A stretch of DNA of 64,000 bases from Geomonas oryzae (GTDB lineage: Bacteria > Desulfobacterota > Desulfuromonadia > Geobacterales > Geobacteraceae): assembly GCF_004117875.1 (NCBI RefSeq), contig NZ_RAHW01000007.1:248001-312000 (forward strand), in the 5' to 3' direction. The position numbers and the translations under genes were made by a program. The notes under the pieces are model-generated. The model searched no databases and was not told where the DNA came from. It saw only the letters and a program-made list of their open reading frames with translations. Positions 17,816 to 24,818 of the stretch are shown in pieces (the stretch's first letter is position 1; each line of letters opens with the position of its first letter).

Positions 17816-19144
17816 TTACTTGATGCTGTAATCCTCGGCCTTGTCGCGGTTGTAGGCGAGGGGGCGGTGGCATCCGGGGGCGCAGGAACCGCCGGTTGCG
17901 GTCGTCTTGAAGTTGAGGGGCACCTTCCACTCGCCGAACTGCACCCCTTCCACGTTGATGAGCTTCTCGCCGCTGCTTGCGTGCGGTGCGTGGCAGACGC
18001 GGCAGGTGCGCCCCTTGCGGCTGTTCACCACGTGGACGTAGTGCAGGTTGCGGTTGCCGTTTCTGAACTTCGTGTAGATGGTGGTGTCGGCGAAGCGCAA
18101 CAGGTTCTTCTCATGGCACTTAAGACACGCGTCGTACAGCCCGTCCTTGTAGGGGGCGTAGAGGGTCTCGGGATAGCTGCCGCCCAGCATGCGGAAATAG
18201 TTGGAACCGTGCGGGTCGTGGCACCCCTTGCACTCGCCGTTTTTGAGCGGGCCGTGCAGGTACTTCTTGTTGGCGATCTCCTTCTTGATGTTCTTCAGGG
18301 GAGGCTTGTCCGTGCCGTGGCAGGAGAGGCAGGTCTCCATCTCGGTGAAGGCCAAAAGCCCCTTCGCCTTCGAGAAGTGGCTCGAGTGGCAGCTGCTGCA
18401 GCCGGCCTCGGACTTGATCGGCTTGTGCAGCACCTTCGCCTCGGCGATCTTCTTGCCGATGGGGGCGTGACAGGAGATGCAGAGATCGGGCATCTTCTTG
18501 ACGAGGAACATGGGAACGCCGGAGCCGTGGGGATCGTGACAGATGGTGCAGGGGTCCTTCTTCACCGGCGGGTGCTGGAAGGCGGCGGCCTTCAACTGGT
18601 TGGCGAAGTCGGAATGGCACCTGAGGCAGGTGTCGCGCACGTTCTGCTTTAAAAGCGCCTTCTCCTGGGACTGGTGCGGATCATGGCACTCGGTGCAGGA
18701 GCCGACCGCGGCGGGGCCGTGCATGAAGCGCTGCTGGAAGGTCGCCTGGTCGTGGCAGCCGGTGCAGAGCGGGTTCTGGTCGTCACCCTTATCGAGGAGG
18801 AAACGGCCGGAGCTGCCGTGCGGCTTGTGGCAGGCGACGCACTCTCCCCCCTTGACCGGCGCGTGCACCAGTTTCTTGGAGGCGAGGCCGTCGTGGCAGC
18901 CGGTACAGAGCGCTCCCCCCTTGGCGGCAAGCTGGAAGCTCTTCCCCCCCTTGATCGGGTGCTCCTTGGAGACGGCGTTGTGGCAGCTCGCGCAGTCACC
19001 GTCCTTGACGGGGGCGTGCGGAACGGCGATCTTGGAAATTTCGACGTGGCAGGCCGAGGTGACGCAGGAGTCGCCACGGGCGTTGCCGGCAGAGGTGAGA
19101 AGCAGCGCGGCCAGCGCGAAAGGGACAAAGGCAAGCATCTTCAT
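17816..19144 (-). CDS. large multiheme c-type cytochrome (13 canonical CXXCH), operon leader
   Basis: This 442-residue protein has a signal peptide (MKMLAFVPFALAALLLTSAGNARG). Thirteen CXXCH motifs are evenly spaced, mostly in doubled-CXXCH units (CHDPHG, CHKPHG, CHAPH). Two extra longer sites bracket them: CVTSACH (CX4CH) at the mature N-terminus and CAPGCH (CX3CH) near the C-terminus, for up to 15 hemes. It is probably periplasmic and could pass electrons toward the barrel complex. It is first in the operon; AGGGTG precedes ATG 19144, and Met3 is a possible alternative start. Confidence 0.88.
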   Translation of the reverse strand: MKMLAFVPFALAALLLTSAGNARGDSCVTSACHVEISKIAVPHAPVKDGDCASCHNAVSKEHPIKGGKSFQLAAKGGALCTGCHDGLASKKLVHAPVKGGECVACHKPHGSSGRFLLDKGDDQNPLCTGCHDQATFQQRFMHGPAAVGSCTECHDPHQSQEKALLKQNVRDTCLRCHSDFANQLKAAAFQHPPVKKDPCTICHDPHGSGVPMFLVKKMPDLCISCHAPIGKKIAEAKVLHKPIKSEAGCSSCHSSHFSKAKGLLAFTEMETCLSCHGTDKPPLKNIKKEIANKKYLHGPLKNGECKGCHDPHGSNYFRMLGGSYPETLYAPYKDGLYDACLKCHEKNLLRFADTTIYTKFRNGNRNLHYVHVVNSRKGRTCRVCHAPHASSGEKLINVEGVQFGEWKVPLNFKTTATGGSCAPGCHRPLAYNRDKAEDYSIK

Positions 19145-19395
19145 GATGACACCCTAGCAAGTAAGATTGGAATGGTGGACATGGGGCCAGCCAACACAAT
19201 CAATGCAAATTCCAGGGGAGGCGGAGGTTCCTCCCATAACAATGGTATTCCCCATAAGCGGCAGGACGCGGCCCGGGAAGCGGCTGCAGGGAAGCCGGGC
19301 AGGCTTCGGGAAAATCCCCAGTCTGTCTAACAGATTTGCACTTTTTTTTCAAGCAATACATCGGGGGTGCGGCGGGAGCACCCCCTCTTTGCCTT
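19145..19395. other. 251-base gap upstream of the conduit operon
   Basis: This gap should hold the promoter of the minus-strand conduit operon and the end of the hypothetical gene at 19396. A hairpin gaagcc/ggcttc lies near 19290-19310 and a T8 tract near 19344-19351. I could not find a convincing sigma-70 or sigma-54 box; the best sigma-70 match (TTGAAA-N17-TAGACA) is weak. Confidence 0.4.
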
Positions 19396-20025
19396 TTATT
19401 CGGGGTAGTCGGAGAGGGTGAGGAAGGTTTCCTTCAGCTCGAAGGAGAAGATGGAGAACATCCGCTCGGCGAGCCGTGCGGTAAGCACGGGGGGATAGAG
19501 CGGCACGGCGAGCCGGTAGATGAGATCGAGCATGCCGTCGTGTGGGTTCTCCTCGAGGAACAGGGCGCCGTACTGCAGGACCGGGGCGAAGAGAAGCGCC
19601 TCCTCCATGACCTGGTCGTCCTCGCTGAAGTACGGGAGGATCATCTCCAGGGAGAAGCAAAGGCCTGTGCCGCCGGCGTCCTCGGAGATGCTGAGGAGCA
19701 CCTCGTCCTGCGGCGAGCCGTATTCGAGCGATTCGGGGGAGAGGTGTCCTGCGGGGAGGACCATCACCTTGCCGTGCACGGGGTCGATGCCGTAAGGGGC
19801 GCCGCGGCCGGCCAGGAAGCGTTCCAGGGACTGGTATCCCTTGGTCTGCAGCCTTCCCATGCCGCGGTAGAAGGCGGAACGGAACGCGTCGCGGTTGGCG
19901 ATCAGCTCCTCGAGCGGGACGAACTCCTGCTCCGGTGCCGAAGGTCTGGCGCTGCGCATCTCCGCGTTGTTCACCACGAGCCTGAGGTGCGACCTCTTGC
20001 TGCGCTCGTCTTTGTCTTTGCTCAC
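19396..20025 (-). CDS. conserved hypothetical protein, 209 residues
   Basis: The frame starts at GTG 20025 behind AGGGGG. The protein is soluble, with no signal peptide, transmembrane helix or metal motif. The first ~25 residues are basic and polar (SKDKDERSKRSHLRL), and the rest is a mixed alpha/beta domain with many acidic residues. Codon use matches the neighbours and the opposite frames are shadows. I do not recognise the family. It is separated from both neighbours by more than 230 bases, so it is probably transcribed alone. Confidence 0.7.
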   Translation of the reverse strand: MSKDKDERSKRSHLRLVVNNAEMRSARPSAPEQEFVPLEELIANRDAFRSAFYRGMGRLQTKGYQSLERFLAGRGAPYGIDPVHGKVMVLPAGHLSPESLEYGSPQDEVLLSISEDAGGTGLCFSLEMILPYFSEDDQVMEEALLFAPVLQYGALFLEENPHDGMLDLIYRLAVPLYPPVLTARLAERMFSIFSFELKETFLTLSDYPE

Positions 20026-20100
20026 GTAATACCCCCTGATGCTGACTGCACTTTCTGTAATACACCGGGGGGCTGACGGGTGTCAACCTTGAAGCGCCCA

Positions 20101-20210
20101 GGGGGGGCAAGGAGAGAGGGGGATCTCCTCCCCCTGGAGGGGGGAGGTCGGGAGGGGGGAAATGTCGGTCAATGCCCCCTCCCTGTCCCTCCCCCTCCGG
20201 GGGCGGGTAC
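20101..20210. repeat. dispersed G-rich/C-rich inverted repeat, copy A
   Basis: A 37-base core (20124-20160) of tctcctcccc-type followed by gggaggtcgggagggggga recurs almost unchanged at 61563-61600. In both places a C-rich arm (ccccctccc-tgtccctccccctcc) follows after a variable 15-25 base spacer, so each copy can fold as one long hairpin. It looks like a palindromic intergenic element (REP/MITE-like). It carries no gene. Confidence 0.75.
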
Positions 20211-20226
20211 GCCCGGTAAGGTTTTC

Positions 20227-20259
20227 AACGTAGAACGTAGAACGTAGAACCTAGAACGG
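20227..20259. repeat. AACGTAG heptamer tandem repeat, copy 1
   Basis: Three perfect aacgtag units, one variant (aacctag) and a partial unit lie just after the DUF2318 gene on the minus strand. The same heptamer is repeated on the other side of that gene at 20775-20798. Confidence 0.8.
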
Positions 20260-20262
20260 TTT

Positions 20263-20733
20263 CTAGAAGAAGCGGGCGCCCGCCTTCAGGTCGGTGACCG
20301 AGATGGTGACGTTGCTCGCGTCGACCTTGGCGGAGAGGTGCGACGGGTTGCACCCGCCACCGGAGGCGGCGCCGATCTTGTTGATGGCGAACTTCTGGTT
20401 GCAGTTGTTGCAGTTCATCTTATCGCCCTGCTGCTCGTATCCCTTTTTCTCGCGGTAGCAGACGTCGCAGGCGTCGAAGGCGGTGTGGAGCTGGCCGTCG
20501 CTTCCCTTCACGATGAAGAAGTTGATCTCCTTGCCGCCGTCGGCGAGTTTGTAGTAGTGCGCCTTGCCGTCGTTCACCTTGGCGACCGGGATGGTGACGG
20601 CGCCGTTCACCGGCTTCACCTTCTCGTACTTGCCCATGCCGGGGAGGGAGAAGGCGACGGCGACGGTGGCCATGGCGGCGATGGCGAAGAGGGCGATGAC
20701 GAGGGTCTGCAATCCTTTTTTCTGCTGAACCAT
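20263..20733 (-). CDS. membrane-anchored DUF2318 protein
   Basis: The 156-residue protein starts at ATG 20733 behind AAAGGAGC. One N-terminal transmembrane helix (about 10-29) anchors an outward domain. Its core is DACDVCYREKKGYEQQGDKM followed by NCNNCNQKF and GGGCNP, so Cys89, Cys92, Cys108, Cys111 and Cys128 can bind metal or a cofactor. That Cys pattern defines the DUF2318 family, found fused or adjacent to iron and electron-transfer membrane proteins. The exact role is unknown. The next gene upstream encodes an HMA metal-binding protein, suggesting a metal-handling pair. Confidence 0.82.
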   Translation of the reverse strand: MVQQKKGLQTLVIALFAIAAMATVAVAFSLPGMGKYEKVKPVNGAVTIPVAKVNDGKAHYYKLADGGKEINFFIVKGSDGQLHTAFDACDVCYREKKGYEQQGDKMNCNNCNQKFAINKIGAASGGGCNPSHLSAKVDASNVTISVTDLKAGARFF

Positions 20734-20774
20734 GTGTTGCTCCTTTTTTCTCGGCTCGCGAAAGCCTTGTTTTT

Positions 20775-20798
20775 AACGTAGAACGTAGAACGTTGAAC
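20775..20798. repeat. AACGTAG heptamer tandem repeat, copy 2
   Basis: Two perfect aacgtag units and one aacgttg variant lie in the 70-base gap between the HMA-domain gene and the DUF2318 gene. They match the repeat at 20227-20259. Confidence 0.8.
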
Positions 20799-20803
20799 GC
20801 GTT

Positions 20804-21214
20804 TTAGTTCTTCCCGCCGCAGCCGCCTTTGCCGCAGCAGCCGCCGGCGGCGGCCTTGCCGCCCAGGTCGCGCCCGGCCATGGTGCGGAACTGCTCCGGG
20901 GTGAGAACGCCGGCGACCTTCGAGGCGAAGCCGCACTTCTCTACCGCGGCGACCAGCCGTTCAGGGGCCACCTGCTTCGAGTCGTAACCGGCGATGACGA
21001 GCCCGCTTTCAAGATCCACCTCGGTCGCCGCCACCCCTTTTTGGGTCTGCAGCGCCTCGTTGATCTTCTTGACGCAGGCGCCGCAGGTCATCCCGGAGGT
21101 GCGCAGCACGACGACCTTGTCGGCGGTAGCCCCCACCCTCACGTAAAAGGCGAAGACACCAAGCACCGTGACCACGACGAGCAAGAGGACGCTGTTCCAT
21201 ATCCTGTTTTTCAT
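20804..21214 (-). CDS. membrane-anchored HMA (heavy-metal-associated) protein
   Basis: The 136-residue product has one N-terminal hydrophobic anchor (about 8-25). An HMA domain (about 34-100) has the GMTCGAC metal-binding loop (Cys44, Cys47) and the alternating beta-alpha pattern of copper chaperone and P-type ATPase domains. The tail is Gly/Cys-rich (GGCCGKGGCGGK), which could bind extra metal. A periplasmic-facing copper or mercury-type metal binder is likely. It lies 70 bases upstream of the DUF2318 gene. Confidence 0.82.
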   Translation of the reverse strand: MKNRIWNSVLLLVVVTVLGVFAFYVRVGATADKVVVLRTSGMTCGACVKKINEALQTQKGVAATEVDLESGLVIAGYDSKQVAPERLVAAVEKCGFASKVAGVLTPEQFRTMAGRDLGGKAAAGGCCGKGGCGGKN

Positions 21215-21406
21215 AAGCTCTCCCGGACCGGCGCGGCTGACGCGGGATGCGTCCTGCAGGCTCGGTCGGGAAACCGTTTTTCAAGGAGCGTGCCACGCCG
21301 CGGGAAAGGGGTAACCCGCCGGGATCACTCGCTGCCGGGGCGAGCACCGGGCGGCACGCGTCCCACTTCTGTGGAATATCCGGCAGCCGGCGTAGGATTT
21401 TCCACA

Positions 21407-22498
21407 CTACGCGGAGCGCGGGAGGGCGACCAGGAAGGTGGTCCCGCGCCCCGGCTCGCTCTGCACCTCCAGGGTGCCGCCATGCCCTTCGATGATCTTC
21501 TTGGTGATGGAGAGTCCCAAGCCGGTGCCGCTTCCCTTGGTGGTGAAGAAGGGTTCGAAGATCTTGGCGAGCGCCTCGGCGGAGATGCCGCTCCCTTCGT
21601 CGGTGAAGCGGATCTCGATGCGTCCGTCGCGCCCCAAGGCGGTGGCGACGCGCACCTTTCCCCCCTGCGACGAGGCCTGGATCGCGTTCAAAAGGATGTT
21701 CATGAAGGCCTGGTGCAGCTTTCCCGGGTCGGCGACCACCGGCGGGAGCGCACTGCGTGCCAGCTCGAGGGTGACGCCGCCGGTGCGTGCCTGGGCGGAA
21801 AGGAGGGTCACGATGTTGGCGAGTTCTTCGTTCAAGTCGCATTCCCTCTTGTCGGCGGGCTCCGGGCGGGCCATGCGCAGGAAGTCCTCGACGACGCGGT
21901 TCAGGCGGTCGGACTCCTTGACGAGGATCTCGAGGAATTCGCGGCGGTTGGCGGCGCCGCCGTCCTCCATGAGGATCTCGGCGGTGCCCCGGATCGAGGC
22001 CAGGGGGTTGCGGATCTCGTGGGCCAGGATGGCGGAGAGCTCGCCCAGGGCGGAGAGGCGCTCGGCGCGCCTTAGCTGCTCCTCGATCCTGATGATGAGC
22101 TCGGACTGCTCTTTCAACTGGCGGTAGGAGTCCTCGAGCCCCTTTGCGCTACGCTCCAGCTCCTCGCGGCGGAAACGGTCCTGCTGCGACAGGAAGCCGG
22201 TGATGCCGCCTACCACGTTGTAGAGGATGACCTCGAGGTATTTCTCCATCTCCATGGCGATATGGCCGCCCCACTGGAAGAGGATGTGGGGGGCGTAGGC
22301 GATGGTGACCAGGATGGCGCAGCCGACGCCGCCGCGGAAACCGAACCAGAAGGCGGACAAGATGATGGGGATGTAGTACAGGCGCTGGAAGATGTCGTGC
22401 AACATCCCGAGCCTGAGCGGCGTTAGGTAGTGCAGAAGGCTTATGGCGACGACGCAGGTGAAAAGGGCGGTGCCCCTTAAGAGGTCGGTTCGTCTCAT
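21407..22498 (-). CDS. membrane sensor histidine kinase
   Basis: The 363-residue kinase starts at ATG 22498. Residues ~8-105 form about four transmembrane segments (MASE-like sensor), then a coiled-coil linker (~107-145). The HisKA phospho-acceptor is H160 in LAHEIRNPLASIRG. The ATPase domain has the N box (NILLNAIQA), G1 (DEGSGI), F (FEPFFTTK) and G2 (GTGLGLS) motifs. No dedicated response regulator lies next to it. The ferredoxin gene ends 8 bases upstream, so the two are probably co-transcribed. Confidence 0.88.
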   Translation of the reverse strand: MRRTDLLRGTALFTCVVAISLLHYLTPLRLGMLHDIFQRLYYIPIILSAFWFGFRGGVGCAILVTIAYAPHILFQWGGHIAMEMEKYLEVILYNVVGGITGFLSQQDRFRREELERSAKGLEDSYRQLKEQSELIIRIEEQLRRAERLSALGELSAILAHEIRNPLASIRGTAEILMEDGGAANRREFLEILVKESDRLNRVVEDFLRMARPEPADKRECDLNEELANIVTLLSAQARTGGVTLELARSALPPVVADPGKLHQAFMNILLNAIQASSQGGKVRVATALGRDGRIEIRFTDEGSGISAEALAKIFEPFFTTKGSGTGLGLSITKKIIEGHGGTLEVQSEPGRGTTFLVALPRSA

Positions 22499-22506
22499 GG
22501 GGAGTG

Positions 22507-22701
22507 CTACTCCTCCCACATGATGCAGGAAACCGGGCAGAGGTCGATGGCGCGGGCCTGGATCTCCGCCTCGTCGGCCCCTTCCGGGTCGTAACACTCG
22601 GACTTGCCGTGATCGTCGAAGCGGAACACGGCGGGAAGGTTCCCGATGCAGATGCCGCAACTGATGCATTCGTCCTTTTTTACCAGCGGTTTTCTCGCCA
22701 C
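22507..22701 (-). CDS. small single-cluster ferredoxin
   Basis: The 64-residue protein uses a GTG start (22701) behind GGAGGG. The CISCGIC motif (Cys12, Cys15, Cys18) plus Cys55 in CPVSC form a single [4Fe-4S] site of the Fer4_13/Fer4_19 small-ferredoxin type. Cys36 and Cys59 are extra. It sits directly downstream of the radical SAM gene, so donating electrons for reductive cleavage of S-adenosylmethionine is a plausible role. Confidence 0.88.
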   Translation of the reverse strand: MARKPLVKKDECISCGICIGNLPAVFRFDDHGKSECYDPEGADEAEIQARAIDLCPVSCIMWEE

Positions 22702-22804
22702 GTGTCCCTCCTTTCCGGCATCGCCTCCAAGGCGCTCCGCGCCCGCAGGCCGGAGGCCACTATAGCGCAGAAGAGACGACTTCCCAATGAAAATTTGCGG
22801 CAGG

Positions 22805-22837
22805 GCGGCCCAACTAGGCCACGATGCTCCCCCCTCA
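22805..22837 (-). promoter_or_regulatory. candidate bacterial SECIS element at the UGA of the radical SAM gene
   Basis: After the in-frame TGA (22837-22835) there are 12 bases. Then a perfect 6-bp stem GUGGCC/GGCCGC (22822-22817 and 22810-22805) closes a 6-base loop UAGUUG. A stem beginning about 11-12 bases after UGA, with a small loop holding G and U, is the geometry of bacterial SECIS hairpins. The loop contains the TAG that would end the extended protein. Confidence 0.65.
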
Positions 22838-23794
22838 GGTGAAGCCGGCGCCCACGGTGCAGGCGTAACAGTGGTCGGCGGCGGGGATGGGGGTGCCCGG
22901 CGCGGGAAGCTCGGTAAGCTCCCGCAGGAAGCGCTCCTCCCCCCCCATATCGATGCCGCGGGAGAGGTGAAAGTCGCAGTCGTAGAGGCGCCCGGTCCAG
23001 TCGACGGAGAGCTGGCTGCGGCACATGACGCCGGAGACGGTGCACGGGTTGAAGCCGGAGGCGAGCCGCTCGAGGTAGGCTTCGAGGTTCCCCGAGCGCT
23101 CCAGGAAGTGGCGGAAGCGGCCGAGCGGCGCGTTGGCGAAGGTGTAGAGGTTGTGGAAGCTGACGCCGTGCCTGCGTGCGAGATCGCGCCGGAACTTCTC
23201 CCGGGCCTCGAGCTGCGGCGCCGGGAGGAAGGCGCCCGAGGGGTTGCTGACGAGGTCGAGTTCGAGCGGGCTTTCCGGCATGCCGTAGCCGAGCGCGTTC
23301 AGCTGCTTCAGGGCGGCCATGCTCCGCTCCCAGACCCCGGCGCCGCGCTGGGCGTCGGTTTGTGCCTGGTTGCTGGCGGGAAGCGAGGCGACGAGCACGC
23401 AGCCCAGGTCGCGGTAAAGCTCCATGAGGGGCTTGCCCCGCTCCCCCTCCAGGACGACCAGGTTCGTGCGCACGATCAGTCTTTGGGTGTGAGGTGCCAG
23501 GCCGCGCAAAAGGTAGGGGAGCTCCGGCACCAGTTCCGGGGCGCCGCCGGTCACGTCGATGACGGCGAAGGGGAGGCGCGCGGCGGCGGCGATCACCTGG
23601 TCCATAACCGGGCGCTCCATCATCTCGCTGCGGGCGGGCCCCGCCTCGAGGTGACAGTGCCCGCAGGAGAGGTTGCAGACAAGCCCCACGTTCACCTGCA
23701 GCGCGCGGGTCTCGTCCCGCTCGAGGGAAAGCTCGTGACGCGCTAGCCGTTGCCGGAAGCTCTCCGGCGCGGCGTTTTCCATCGTTGCGGACAT
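22814..23794 (-). CDS. arsS: ArsS-type radical SAM protein, probable selenoprotein
   Basis: Radical SAM ligands are Cys40, Cys44 and Cys47 (CNLSCGHC) near the N-terminus, and a Cys-rich C-terminal half ends HCYACTVGAGFT. The conceptual stop after that (22837-22835) is TGA, and the frame continues as G-G-S-I-V-A to TAG at 22816-22814. In the ArsS/rSAM-selenoprotein family (TIGR04167 type) the C-terminus runs CYxCTAGxGSS-(Cys or Sec)-xG, so TGA aligns with the Cys/Sec position (residue 320 of 326). The start is ATG 23794 behind AUAGGAG. It lies 8 bases after the AhpD-like gene, the usual partner. The family is linked to arsenosugar biosynthesis. Without recoding the product is 319 residues. Confidence 0.8.
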
Positions 23795-23802
23795 CGCGAC
23801 TC

Positions 23803-24135
23803 CTATAGCGAAAGCTTTTCCGCGATCTTGCGCATCTGCACCCCGTGCACCAGGGAGGCGCCGCCGCGGATCGCGGTCACCACGTGCAGGGCCTCGGTCA
23901 TCTCGCCTAAGTGCGATCCCTTCTCGAGGCAGGCCCTCGTGTAGGCGTCGATGCAGTAGGGGCACTGCACGGTATGGGCGACGGCCAGGGCGATGAGCGC
24001 CTTTTCCCTTTCGGAGAGCTCACCTTCGGCGAAGACCTCGTTGTAGTAGTCGAAGAACTTCCCGGCAAGCTCCGGTGCGTCCTTGCCGATCTCGGCGAAG
24101 CTCCCCAGGTCCTTCGGGTCGTAGTAGGTTTCCAT
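23803..24135 (-). CDS. AhpD-like carboxymuconolactone decarboxylase protein, partner of ArsS
   Basis: The 110-residue protein starts at ATG 24135 behind AAAAGGAG. It has the CMD/AhpD core with a redox CPYC pair (Cys58, Cys61) in AHTVQCPYCIDAYTRAC and the following helix ending GGASLVHGVQM. This subfamily is the peroxidase-like partner commonly encoded next to ArsS radical SAM proteins. Its exact reaction is not settled. The gene is first in the minus-strand unit AhpD-ArsS-ferredoxin-kinase. Confidence 0.85.
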   Translation of the reverse strand: METYYDPKDLGSFAEIGKDAPELAGKFFDYYNEVFAEGELSEREKALIALAVAHTVQCPYCIDAYTRACLEKGSHLGEMTEALHVVTAIRGGASLVHGVQMRKIAEKLSL

Positions 24136-24311
24136 GCGTTCTCCTTTTCTCGTTACGGCGGGTACGGCCGGGGAAGCATATCGGAAACGGCGCCGCGGGT
24201 AAAGGGAAAGAGGGTGTCCCTCATGAACGTGCGTCCTTGTTAAAGCCCTGAAGTCCCGCCCACACCGGGTGATGAACGGCGGGGGCACCCGATATTCATG
24301 AAAAAAGTCGC

Positions 24312-24339
24312 TTGAAATGGTCCAAGTGGTCATTATACT
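24312..24339 (+). promoter_or_regulatory. sigma-70 promoter of the Rieske/cytochrome b operon
   Basis: TTGAAA (24312-24317), a 16-base spacer and TATACT (24334-24339) are followed by a short leader of about 30 bases to ATG 24375. Confidence 0.75.
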
Positions 24340-24374
24340 TGTGCCGAATCAACCGACACTAGCGGGGGGAAGGC

Positions 24375-24794
24375 ATGGAGAACGAAGGGAGAAGGAAGTT
24401 TCTCGGGGTCTGTGTGGCCGGCTGCACGGTCGCGGCCGCGGCTGCCGCCGGCTACCCGGTGCTGCGCTACCTGGCGCCCAGGTCCGGACAGGGAGGGGCG
24501 GCCAAACTGGTGATACCGGCCGGGGAGCTCAAGGAGGGGGACGCCAAGTTCTTCGAGTTCGCCGGCTCTTCCGCCGTCCTCATCAAGACCAGCAGCGGCC
24601 AACTGGTAGCACTCTCCGCGGTCTGCACCCATCTCGGCTGCATCGTGCAGTGGGTGAAGGAGAAGCAGCAGTTTCTCTGCCCCTGCCACGGCGGCCAGTT
24701 CTCCACCGACGGCACCGTGCTGGGGGGCCCTCCCCCGCGCCCGCTCGCCAAGATCCCGTTCACCGTCACCGAAGGTAACATCACCATCGGTTAA
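24375..24794 (+). CDS. Rieske [2Fe-2S] protein of a quinol oxidoreductase
   Basis: The 139-residue protein has a twin-arginine-type N-terminus (GRRKFLG) and one hydrophobic helix. The Rieske domain has CTHLGC (Cys84, His86) and CPCHGG (Cys102, His105) as cluster ligands, with Cys89 and Cys104 as the likely disulfide. The GGPPPRPL turn of Rieske proteins follows. It passes electrons from quinol at the cytochrome b Qo site to the multiheme subunit encoded two genes on. The ribosome site is GGGGGGAAGG. Confidence 0.93.
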   Translation: MENEGRRKFLGVCVAGCTVAAAAAAGYPVLRYLAPRSGQGGAAKLVIPAGELKEGDAKFFEFAGSSAVLIKTSSGQLVALSAVCTHLGCIVQWVKEKQQFLCPCHGGQFSTDGTVLGGPPPRPLAKIPFTVTEGNITIG

Positions 24795-24818
24795 CCCTTT
24801 CCGCTTACGGAGGCATCC

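Noticed and set aside
20101..20210. Intrinsic terminator
   Set aside because: The inverted repeat has no T-tract on either strand and an almost identical copy lies elsewhere in a 5' leader, so a dispersed repeat is the better call.
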